A DNA stretch of 64,000 nt from contig NC_089274.1 of the NCBI RefSeq assembly GCF_963678975.1, forward strand, positions 2,096,001 through 2,160,000, read 5' to 3'. Below the pieces are notes generated by a model. That model made no database searches, had not been told where the DNA came from, and saw only the letters and a program-made list of their open reading frames with translations. The stretch comes from Dysidea avara (taxonomy: Eukaryota > Porifera > Demospongiae > Dictyoceratida > Dysideidae). A program made the translations under genes and the position numbers. Shown piece after piece: positions 44,601-56,000 of the stretch. Each line of letters begins with the position of its first letter. The stretch's first letter is position 1.

Positions 44601-45891
44601 TCAACTAGAGGAACGTCTAGCACAACTGGAGGCTGTGGTGGGAATGGAGAACCCTGAACCGGTGGGTGTAGCATGTCTACAGAGCCCCACCCCTTTATGT
44701 GGAACTTGTTCTCCTGCAGAGTGTGGTATCTGGTGGACTAGATGGAGAGAAGAAATGTATTGCAGTAAGTATAGAGCAAATAATTTGAATGGGACAGTGT
44801 GATCATTCGGTGTAGCAGCATATTTTCCATTTGAAGTAGTACTGAAATGATTATTCGGATATTTGACTATTCAGTCGGCATGACACTACTTGATTAGTTA
44901 ACGCACTATTCGTAAGCTGTGTGTGGGTAAAGCCAATCTAGAAGTTGTGAACAAAGTGGCATATTCATACTGAAGAATTATAATTCACCTTGGCTTTATA
45001 TTTATAACCTTACTGCCCAAAAAAGATGTTCTTGCTTAAAGAATAATTGAATAATCAGTTGATATGTTTGCAACTATTCAAATTGTAAAAAATTGCTATT
45101 CATTTCAGCACTAATTTGAAGCCAGCCTCTGGAAGTCTTTCCTTTGGACTTTTGGGGCATTTGTTTAGTTTCCCAGGCATCTACTTTTGTTTGAATTTTT
45201 AAAATAATTTATCCTGATTGCACACTTTTTCAATGGTATAACTATGTGTTTTATTTGTACACAATAGGCTGGACTGGCTAGTTTACATGCCAAAGTTGCA
45301 CTACTGGACCAAACACATGTAGCAGCTGCTGATATGAGACTACAGGTACGTTATAGTGACATTATGAAGGTCATTACTAACCCGTCATGTAGGGCCTACT
45401 GAACAGCATACGGCAGGTGAAGAAGGAACAATCACAACTACAAGGTTCTGACAGTCAGTCAAGAGTTTCGGAGGTGTACGACACCATGCAGAAGTGGGAT
45501 AGTATAGCCTCACTCCTACCAGACTTGGTAAGTGCAAAACAATCTAATAGAACAGTCACCAAATCACTTATATAGATAGACCGTTTGCACACTCTGAAAG
45601 ATCTCCATCAACAAGGTGTGTAGTTTTGCTAGTTAAATGTTGTGATATAATTCCTTGGAACAGCTGCAGATTTCTCAAACACAGTGACACAGTTAGGTGA
45701 TGAACAAACTAAAATGACTTCTGAATTAACAGCCAACAGGAACCTCCTACTGCAGGTACGTCAGTGCCATTTAAATGGCTTCCTTTTACTATCCTGTGCA
45801 GCTCAAGACCACCTTTGCTAACAATGTGGCAGCCATTGAAACCAACTGTAATAATCTGGAAGCAAGAGTGACTGCCCTAATGAAGAAATAA
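41612..45891 (+). CDS. DCTN2: Dynactin subunit 2 (p50, dynamitin)
   Basis: Shoulder subunit of dynactin, which links cytoplasmic dynein to cargo and makes it processive. Coding exons: 41612-41650, 41763-41928, 41981-42129, 42606-42763, 43620-43683, 43739-43801, 44596-44661, 44720-44764, 45268-45345, 45393-45527, 45576-45615, 45664-45755, 45802-45891. The phases join to 394 residues (human 401). The N-terminus has the family hallmark RIDLPGI...QPDVYETPD, then SYDAFKGKAV (human AYDKFKDKRV), DFSDEV and ERYKRLEQEI. A central IYELYHKPETAKFAQ (human TYELHSRPEQDKFSQ) precedes LEERLAQLEAVVG. The C-terminal coiled coil ends ALMKK. Introns are short, except two near 0.8 kb. AATAAA overlaps the stop, with further copies at about 46023 and 46049. 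Confidence 0.95.
42764..43619. other. DCTN2 intron 4
   Basis: It is 856 bp of AT-rich sequence in which no exon or repeat with clear ends was recognised. Confidence 0.5.
43802..44595. other. DCTN2 intron 6
   Basis: Contains a diverged inverted arrangement of ATATCG/CGATAT words (about 43970-44220: GTGTATCACAATACAGCGAT and CGATATATCACAATACGCTA), probably a decayed miniature element. Confidence 0.4.
44836..45113. mobile_element. Miniature element, TAGTRCTGAAATGA termini, in DCTN2
   Basis: The left end TAGTACTGAAATGATTATTC and the right end GCTATTCATTTCAGCACTA are mirrored. The interior shares GAACAAAGTGGCATATTCAT and AAGAATAATTGAATAATCAG-type words with the element at 33713-34057 in kinesin. 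Confidence 0.65.
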
Positions 45892-46084
45892 ATTATTTGT
45901 TCGTTAATATATTAGAGAATCAAGTTTGTGTTGTGTTGTTGTTGTTGTCTCATTATTTGTACAGCCATGACACATTTCACACAACATTGCACATGACAAA
46001 ACTGTTAAAACATTCAAGTCAAATAAAATATTGCATAATATATTTTAAATAAAATTTCATTGTGCAGTGACAGATGACAATGGT
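45892..46084. other. Convergent DCTN2 / DRAK 3' interval
   Basis: Only 193 bp separate two convergent stop codons. Plus-strand AATAAA copies near 46023 and 46049 could end DCTN2; no canonical minus-strand signal is evident, so the 3' UTRs may overlap. Confidence 0.55.
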
Positions 46085-49000
46085 TCACTTGTCGAGTTCC
46101 TCGCAACTCTTCCAATGCGAGATCTTGCTTGGAGACAAGGTGGTTGTTCTGAATGTAACAGGTGAACGTGCTCCATGTAGCGGGCTGTTTGAACGACTTG
46201 AAGGATTTGAGCGGTTCAAATAAGACAGAGGTGTGGCAGGACGGTCCAAGTTGTGCTGTGGTGACGCATTCTTCCATTGTCTTGATGGTAGCTGAGAGGT
46301 GCTACTTGATGAACCAAGTTGCTTGCCCCCAGATGAATTGACAGGCAAACTGGGTCTCCTGTCTATTAGACGGGAACTGTTTGGGCTAGGTAGAAACTGA
46401 AATGGTCCAGTTGGTGTGTACGAACATTTTCGAGTGTCATTGTTAACTGGTTTAGACTGAACAATGTAAGATGGTTTAGCATTTGAACGTCTTCTAGGTA
46501 ATGTCTTCCATTCTGTTGTTCTCTCAGGATTCTTGTTCTGTGGTTCTGTTGACTGTGATAGCTTTCTTCTCAAACTGCTGTGTTTCTCTGGTTTGACATC
46601 ATCATCGATGTCTAAGTCTAGAATCTGTAGTTGTGCCTCCATTGAGATCTTTGGTGATGAGGAACGTTTTGATCGATTGTTGTTACTGCTACCACTGCTA
46701 CCAGTTTGTAATTGATTAACAGTGGTTGTAACAGGGTTCTTCTTTGGTTCTTCACTTGGTCTCTGCTGTTCTTGTTGTTTTTGTAATGATTTCTCCAACC
46801 CCACTTTCAGCTCAGACTTCAACTCTTGAATGGCTTCTAGTGGTATTTTTGGTGAAGGAAGTGGTTGGAATTTAGTATCTGCAGAGTCTGTACTGTCTTG
46901 ATTTGTGTTATCATTTTGTATTGAATCCAATAAGGCTATTTGAGCATCAAGAGAGATCTTGGGTGATTTGTTCCTTCTACGTAGTGATTTGTTAACACCA
47001 CCGTCCTCAGAAATGACACCCAGTGTGGCAGTCTGTCCCCCAGTAGCTGGTGACGTCGGTATGGGGTGGGGAGAAGGGGGCCATGCACTATCCATTGTGG
47101 TATTGGGATCTGATCCTTTACGGAGGAAGTCCATAACATCGGCATCACTTGTATTATCACTGAAGTTCATTGAGTTTCTCCGGTAGCTGTCACGAGAGTA
47201 ATTAGGAAGAGACTCAGGATTGACCTTTTTCCGCCTCATAACTACACCATTCTTATTAGGGCTCTCTTCAGCTGATGCCTTTCCCCTTGTCTTCCTCCTC
47301 AACACAACTTGACTAGTAGAGTCATTCTTGTTAGTAGTAACTTCTGTAGCTGACTGGCTACCATGAGTGATAGTATTTGAACGAGATGATATTACGATGG
47401 ACTCACTGACAGACTTGGTAACACAGCTACTATTGCTACCACTACTACTAGTCCTTTCAGACAATGTTATGACTGGATCACTGGATGATTGTGAGACATT
47501 GCTGCTACTGCCACTGCTGGTTGAAGGTGACGTTGTTTTTGAGTGTGGCAATTGCTTGACAGATCTTGTACTGCCAAAAGATCCAGTAGGAGTAGTGTAT
47601 GGTGATGATTTAGGTGCAGACACATTGCTGCTTCCTTTGTCAGAGATTCTCTGGGAGCTTTCAAACGACGATGATGTTGATGAGATTTTATAAGTGTCAA
47701 TTTCAACAACATCCTCAGTGTTTCTCTCTAAATATAAGGAAGAAACTTTTTCAGTAACTTTTGTCAAGTTGGGTTGTGAAGTTTTAATAGGAGTCAATGA
47801 TGATGTTTCATCATCAGTCGGTTTACCAGCAGCTGGTGAAAAAGAGCTTGATGCCGAACTCAGTGGGGACACATCTAATGATGAGGTTGAATCTTGAGAG
47901 ATGTCATACGGTGAATCATTGGAAGATAGTGACTCACAACAGCTGTCACTTTTCTGCTTCCCTTTAGATTTTGTTGTCACCCTCATGGTCGCTCTTTTAG
48001 CTTTACTCAGCCACGAGTGCTCCAGACTTTTTCTAGCTGTCATTCTTTTACTGTGGGAAGAAGAGAAATACATAGTGTAACCACTGGGCCAGTAACTGAT
48101 AACACCACTGAACTGTGCCATCACCAATATACGCTACACGATCTAGTATTGCCCAATAACCCATTACAGTCAAGTACAAAGAGAAACACAGAGCTTCCCA
48201 CAATTGCATGCATAACATAGAGAAGCCTCTCCAGTACATATCAGGCTTGTAACATCACAAGCACATACTTGTCTCTTCATACCACCCACTGCCCACTTAG
48301 TGTATTATAGAAATGTTACAATTTAATAATTAACACATTTTCGACTTTGAGTAGTAAAGAGTACTGGGTGATTTATGTTGTTTGTTGATTTAACATTTTT
48401 GAAATTGAATATTCAATGCACCAGTGATTGTTTTACTAAACTTCATCTAATTCCCTAACTCTACAATACAGGCTCCTGGTAACTGTTTAACAATATTTGA
48501 TCAATACTCTCTCCACCTACAATAGATATGACCCCACCTCAGTGTTTACCAGCTACACTAATGGGGTTCAGTGGTGACAAGATTAAACAAATTACTATCA
48601 CTAACTTTGCATCTTTCTTGAGTAGTCTGGCAATGAAATCTTTTGCCTCAGATGAAACTTTTTCAAAAATCTCATCATCAAAATCGTACGATACTTTGGA
48701 AACATTTAAGAACGTCTCAAGCTCTTCTTCACCTTGGAAAGGAGAGTACCCAGCCAACCTGTAAGATGACGGATAGTACATGTGGTATACTCACACACTG
48801 CACAATATTCAATGAGACATTCAAAGGGCTACAGTGTCTAATGACGTGCCTATCAGGATATAGTGCAATTATTCTTTCAATTGATTTTTTCCTTTCCAGT
48901 CAGCACATAATCACATAGCTGATAGCATTTACTAGATATGAGGTAATGTTCTTATGTCAACCAGTCCTCCTATCCCCTACATGTTACTTATAATAACTAG

Positions 49001-52000
49001 CCAACCTAGTACTGCTGATGAGGCATTACCATAATAGAGGACATGTTCTATACAACACTGTTTGACACATAAGGCTGGGTGCTGGTAGAAGTATTCCCTA
49101 GCAAGGTAGTTGGTTTATATAACAACAAATGACTACTATAGACTAGGTATGGTAATATTGGTGACTGGAGACAGAGACACTAGCAAACATCACTATGAAT
49201 AGGATCAGGTAATCATGTTAGGTAATTGACAGGTTCCATACAAGCATTGTCTGTTATGGTAATCACCTAACTGTTTGAAGATTTCCTTTGAACATTTTGA
49301 GGATAATTCTGTGCAGAGTGAGCTTGGTGTAGTGTATGCGTGTGTGCATTGTGCGAGCATATTATTCATTATTTTTGTGTGTGCATATGCCTTGTGTTTG
49401 TACACACACACACACTGGTGTTTTGTTGTATGTGTGTGGCATGTTAGTTAGATACACAGAAAGTATTAACCACACAAACTACACATAAACAATTCACACT
49501 AAGCCATCAAGTTAGACTAAACACAGATGAGGTTAAGGTTCACCATACCATCATGATACTGATACCCCAAGTGTATTACAAATAATTTATCCATCATCTT
49601 ATCAGGGATCACTACACTCTACACAGTAAACAAACAACCACAAAGAATTTAAATCTATTAGTGCCCACAATTTTGCCAGCTATGCACTATATACGTTAAT
49701 GTTAATACCTAAGCTACTGATGTGAAAGAATCCTGTTGTAAATGTGCGAATATATTAACACATCAAGTTTAACTAAATATAAAAAGAAACAAATTCATCC
49801 AGTCCATTCTAGTCAAGGGAGTTAACATCTTAACAGCACAGCTCAAGCCACAGCTAAACAAATGGTCATATATTGTGGGAGCAGTCAGATGGAAAACAAC
49901 CATAGGATAATTGCAGAGAATGTAATTACAAACAAGTCATCTACATATACGGTCATGCTTGTAGCTCCATTGTATGGCAGCAACAGTTGTTACAGTGATA
50001 GAATGACAACTGGTAACTTATTTGGTGTGAGAACCATTGATAGCTATTAGTATGTCAGCATGAAACTTCACTGTGTCACATTGACTATACACTATATATA
50101 TATATAGGTATTGCTTTGTGGTATTAGAAAAATAACAGCATTTGCAAGAAAGGATGGAAACCAACATTGCACCGTATCCTTTAATGGGACGTATAGTATC
50201 TATTGTACTCAACAGGAGGTTATAATTTTTTTACTGATATCGTATTATTTGTCAGAGCTTATTGTACTGTTACAACTACTTAACTATTACACAGATAACT
50301 TGAACTAAACTGTCAGGTACACTTTACACTACATCAAAAGTACACGGTACAAGAGGACATGGACACGTACACTCGATCTTACACACGTAGTTACACAACA
50401 CTTACAAGGCATAGGTCATAGCTCCAATACTCCACATGTCGGAAGCACATGACAAAGGTTCATAATTCAAAATCTCAGGAGCTGAATGTGAAAAACAAAA
50501 CGCATGATAAACAACACATCTGCAAGCCGACGCCTTACAAGGAGTTAACATGACTTGGTCAGACAGCATGACAAGCAGAAGGACACATATACAGGCAATG
50601 CAGGGAATGATAGACATAGTTCTGGACACTTGAGACACTGGTATGCATGAGGATAACAATGGGAAAATTGTTTGATACTGATTTGATTGTGCTAGAATGT
50701 CATACCACCAATAACCATTGGCCATGAAAGACTGTGATAAGACTTCACTTAAAGCTCTCTATACAAACTAGAGTGATGCTTAAGACAATATTAACTAATT
50801 CTTTTCTTCACACTAATATCCCAGTGCTTTTTAGGCAATGTAGCGAAGCTAATGCTTTTCCAACACCTCAATTATTGATGTCTGTCTAGCACAAGTAGTC
50901 ACATGACCCAGCACTATATTCTCCAATACACAATTTAAAGCAACTCTACAACATCTAATGTTTCTCCATATGTTACAGGCCTACTGGTGTACATGAGCTC
51001 AATATAAATTAAGGATTGTTGAGTCAATACTTCTCTGACTCAATAGGGAGCCTTACGCCTCAGATGAGATTAACTGGGGACCAAATTAGATATGAATTAT
51101 TAAAACTTTCAACATATTATACAGCTACAACCAGTCCAGTTACTATAGAGACTCAACAGCCAGCTAATGATATTCACTATAACATATTCATGGGAACAAG
51201 TTAAATGTATTAAGTAAACACCATACTGTACTGTACTAATAAGCCAGCTTGCTATAACTATGACAGCAGAACAGGTTGTCTTGTGTCCCACCATAGTCAG
51301 CATATATCACTGTGGTGATCACTTTATACAGACACATTTTACAAATGGGTTATAGTGAAACCACATTAGATATGATAAAACAGTTTTTATTAAGATCATA
51401 GTTAACACATGTAACATTCTTCCTGTTGTTAACATAGTGTAAACAAACATAACAACAATGCTTAAATCAGTCACACATCAAAGGTTTCCTGGGTTTTTCT
51501 CTATGAAACACTTGAACTACTCACCAACATATTCAGGAGTTCCCACAAGATTGCGACATTGCTGTCCTGGTCTTATCTGCATGGCTAACCCAAAATCAGC
51601 AACTCTAATCACTAATTCCTCGGATTCTGCCAGGAGTATGTTTTCCGGCTAAATAACCACAACACACATTAATTACACTGATATGCACGCATACATTATA
51701 CAAATATGCACATTTCAGTTATTATATAACATTATCACTTAACTGAGAAAGGTTAATCAGTCGTATAAACAAAGCCATGGTCAATTTATGACGTTGTGTA
51801 ACCAGTTTCAGTATAGCCTTCTAGTGGTAATGGTTTAGTGACCACCAACTTTCAAGTAGGTGAGAATTATCAATGGTATGTCTGACAAACCTGAAGCATG
51901 CAAGTGGTCATCAACAGGTGTAGAGGCTACTGTCTAGCTTATGTAAGCTGTTACAAAGTGACACTTAGTTGAGCATGAATAACTATGATAATGTTAACAA

Positions 52001-52860
52001 CATGCACATCAAAATTCCTGGATGTATGTTGCTTAATAAAAAGACTTAACTTTTTCAGTATCATGTAAACAATCTATTCAGACAAATGAATGGATTTAAG
52101 TAGGCAATTTCTCAGAATAACATTGACCAAAACATTGTCTTTTAAAAGGGCATTCGTATGTGTTTCAAAAAGGAAGCTAAAGGTTTGTATACAGTCTACC
52201 AACCTTTAAGTCGAGATGTACAATTCCATGATCGTGGAGATGAGTAACAGCATCCAGTATTTGGAAGGTAACTTCTCTAGCCTGTTCTTCACTCAATGGC
52301 TCCTGTGCTATCAGCCTGAATAGCTCACCGCCCTTAGCTCTATTGTGGTAATAAACAAGATGATAGGTGTTATCACAGCCAGTTAATCTGGGCAGCTGTT
52401 TATATACTACGTAACTGTGGCTAACCAATACGAAAACTCTAGCACATTCCAAACAGTTTTCTCCTCACATTTCTAAAACAATCACAATCTCTCTCTGCGA
52501 CTCGTAGACTTCATGTAGCTGTATCACTCCTGGATGACACACCGCTTGTCTCATTATATCAATCTCAATTATTATCTCTTCTCTGCAACTCACTGCCCGC
52601 CTTCGTTTCCTTAGAAACTTGGCAGCGTACACGCAACTAGTTCTCTTGTCAGTACATTTCTTAACGACAGCAAATTTTCCCCTACACAAACGAATATCAA
52701 AAAATTCAACTTAACACTAATGCGGTGTCTAACGTTTACGTTACTATCTACCACATCGTCTTCCTTACCTGCCTAGCTCGGGTCCTATCTCATAATAGTC
52801 CTCAAATGGATCAGTTTTGATGAGTTTCTCCACTTCAGTACAAGATGATAAAGGCATCAT
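46085..52860 (-). CDS. DRAK/STK17-type serine/threonine kinase with long Ser-rich tail
   Basis: Death-associated-protein-kinase family member; relatives act in apoptosis and actomyosin control. Coding exons: 52860-52769, 52681-52469, 52339-52204, 51648-51525, 50481-50406, 48758-48606, 48050-46085; 919 residues. Kinase domain about 24-280: ELGRGKFAVV glycine loop, KFLRKRRR and CREEI exactly in DRAK style, Lys52, HLDLKPEN with Asp145, ADFG with Asp165, GTPEYVAPEIL. It has no visible calmodulin-binding segment, ankyrin repeats or death domain, which excludes full-length DAPK1. The ~640-residue tail, almost all in the last exon, is Ser/Lys-rich and disordered-looking, with three SPKI[SP]-type motifs near 626, 663 and 729. 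Human STK17A/B are about 414 and 372 residues, so the tail is unusual. Confidence 0.9.
48759..50405. other. DRAK intron 5
   Basis: It is 1.65 kb with a CA/GT-rich patch at 49320-49430. No exon was found. The encoded protein is continuous across it (phase 2, GGC-TT/G joining). Confidence 0.55.
50482..52203. other. DRAK introns 3 and 4 (around exon 51648-51525)
   Basis: These are anonymous AT-rich sequences. No repeat with definable ends and no additional exon were recognised. Confidence 0.5.
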
Positions 52861-53052
52861 ACGACCAGCGTATTGAAAAACACTTCGACTGCTGTCGACC
52901 ACTCGCTACGTGATAATTACCTCACTGACCCAGACATGCGGCTTGTAAACGTTGCCCTGGTAACTACGGCGTGCGAGTTCAAACCACTTCCACTCACGAA
53001 ATTTAAATAATTTTAATGTACATTTTCTTTATTATGCGTGTGTGTGCTGCTG
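52861..53052. promoter_or_regulatory. Rab18 3' end and DRAK promoter in 192 bp
   Basis: The Rab18 stop and the DRAK start are 192 bp apart on the same strand. With the Rab18 poly(A) signal at 53033-53028, no more than about 150 bp remains for the DRAK promoter and 5' UTR. No TATA-like element is obvious. Confidence 0.5.
53028..53033 (-). terminator. Rab18 poly(A) signal AATAAA
   Basis: Canonical AATAAA on the minus strand, about 20 nt after the Rab18 stop codon, predicting a 3' UTR of only about 40 nt. Confidence 0.65.
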
Positions 53053-56000
53053 CTATGTTAAACTACACCAACATCCCTCTGTAGTTTGATTATTAGTATC
53101 TGATAGTCCAAAGCCTTCACTAGGTTGGGCCGAGTCTGTAGTATACAGTCCTGGAGTTTGAAGTATTTTGTGTACAAGTTCTTCGAATGCTTCTTGTACT
53201 CCGTCTCTTGTTTTTGCACTACATGGGAACGAGGATTATATTTAATATTTGATGAACATTCTTACAATAGGTGTAGCCAAATTATATGCCAGACATTACC
53301 TTGATTCGATAAATAACATGGAATTTCTCCTAGCAAATTGCATGCCTTCCTGACGTTCTACATCTCGGCCACTCTAAGGAGGACATTACAAAGTGAAAGT
53401 GTTACATTAATCTGATATAGTCTCACCTTGTCAATTTTATTGCCAACAAGCATTTTGACTAGATCTTTCTTAGTTGCATAAGTGTCTAACTCTGTTAACC
53501 ACATTTCTAAGCTGTTAAACGTATCTCTCTCGGTAACGTCATAAACTACACAATTACAAAAAACACAAACATATTAATTAAGTCATTTGAGTTTACAATA
53601 GCACAAATCAGCACACTAAGGGATGCCATCAAGTTGAAGAATGATAATACCGATCAGTGGAAGACATTCAACGACAATCAACAATGTTACATAAATGGTA
53701 AGCTATGCAGCTCCAATTGCCAGCAACACAAACAAGCAATCTCAATATACACCACATCACTGCTGAGCATATCTGAGACCAAGGAATATGTCTGTAGCTA
53801 ATCCATCTACTAATTGGTCACTAATAAAAAAAGTCTAGCAGAAACCTATACCAGTGTCTATAGGTGGATCGTTTGTGTCTATTAACACAATACAAAAGAC
53901 ATGATGACTGCTCTATATCTTTATAACAGACAGACTAACAGACAGATCCATATCACATTAAATAACAAGATTACGAAAAGAATCACTGTTAATGTATATA
54001 CACGACTCTGTATACCATTCCATATAGGCTACAGCCATTGATAATATCAACAATACAACCTAACTAGAAGTGAGGCCTTGTACTATCACATTTCCAACAC
54101 GTTCATTGAAATAGTATCAAATTCTGGCACACACACACATAGCTAGAAGGTTCCAGATGGTACTATGACCTAGTAGCGTTCAATTGGTGGAAATACAGGC
54201 CACTGGTTGCCTGGAGAGTACCTTAAAAGGTGAACAATACTGAAGGCTCAATGATAACATTCTCTGTACAAATATCCTTATCATGTTGGCTGACATAATA
54301 TTATGATATCATAAGGGGTTACAATAATTCCTTCAACAATCTGCAGTGGGGGCCAGATCTGGTAAGGGCATGATGTATGTAAGTGTGCTTCTCTTCCCAC
54401 ACACACACATACAATGTGTTTTATATATCAATGACAAATAGTAAGACTCCTACATACAATGTGGTTGAATCAACTAACCAAGTATGACACCCTGTGCACC
54501 ACGATAGTAACTTGGTGTCAGCGTACGAAATCTTTCTTGGCCAGCTGTGTCCTAAAATGACAGACAGACAGACAGACACAGGTGATGACATAAACAGAAT
54601 AGAATGTATAACAATAATTGTAAGCTTACATTCTAGTAATAATTGGGTAAATCAGCTTAAACAGTACCAATATGGCATCTTGGTTTAGTACAAATTTCTC
54701 TCATACTACTACAACACATGGCTTCACAAGCCAAGCCAGGATGGTACCACAATCGCTGATATTATTTCTTGATAATGCAAACAAATCAAATATGAAAACC
54801 TGTGACTAATAGCCTATGGCAAGGCAGTTACAGTTTGTGTGTACACTATAAGTTGGCCATAAACTGTGTTTACATTGTACCATATGTCCATTAGTTGGAA
54901 CATAGTAATACACGAACATACAGGAATGTTATGTACCAAAGATCAAACACTGTCTTGCATATGTTAAAATATATATCATTGACATGAACCACAATGAACA
55001 ACACTAAATTTGTTATGCACAACACAACACATACTGTACATAATGTACACTACATGTATGCACGTACACACACTACATGTATGCACGTATACGCACTACA
55101 CATGTGCATGAATGACCTAAGGTGTACAAAGTTACATTAAATCAAATACTCCTAAGACATCAAATCACTTCCTTTTAAGACCCTTTACAGTCCAGACCAC
55201 CTTATACTGATAGTAACAGATAAATTATATTATTACTAAGCTGTAATACTAATCAACAGGTGTGGAACAATTACAGATGATAACTTATTATAAGGTAAGA
55301 TTACAGCACAACACACAGACACCCATGTTATTGCTTCATGTCCATTTTAATATGTTGTGCCAATAAATGCTTCAAATTAGCAACAAAACAGTAAATAAAT
55401 TGGAACTAATCTAATATGCTATTATATGATACTACACAATTGGGTCTGATATCATATAAATATTTAACAATAGCAAGCATGGAAAACTTCACAATTAAGC
55501 TATCTACTGTACCTACCCATATTGACAGCTTTAGTCTCTTTCCAGCTATTGCCATAGACTTGACTTTAAAATCAACACCTGTAAGATAGCAGGTTAAATA
55601 TCACATAGGGTTCATCTGTATAGTTACCTATTGTAGCCGACTGTTCTGGATCAAAAGTGTCATTGACAAATCTCAACAGAAGACTAAAAAAAAGAGTATA
55701 CATACTGTAATATGTGTACATGCATGAAATGTGTTATTTTCAGTTATTGAGGTAATGTGTGTATTTACACTATTGAGAGCTTCAATCACAAAATACATAC
55801 AATCTCTAGAATAGGTGACCCATTAGTGATCTGACTCTGTATATCATCCTCTTCAAATATTTTATGAAAATTAAACCGGCAATAATTTCACAATGTCCTG
55901 TTTAACAAAAGACGTATGTACATATGAATGACAACCTCTTTAAGTCGTTAGGACACAGACATAACTCCTCATCGATATACATGATCAACAGTTCAAAGTG

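Noticed and set aside
46533..47897. Several plus-strand frames opposite the DRAK tail
   Set aside because: They are shadows of the long Ser-rich coding exon on the minus strand.
48051..48127. Upstream extension of the long DRAK exon to an ATG at 48127
   Set aside because: A strong CTTCTTCCCACAG acceptor at 48051 joins the kinase exons in phase, and the extension contains no kinase sequence.
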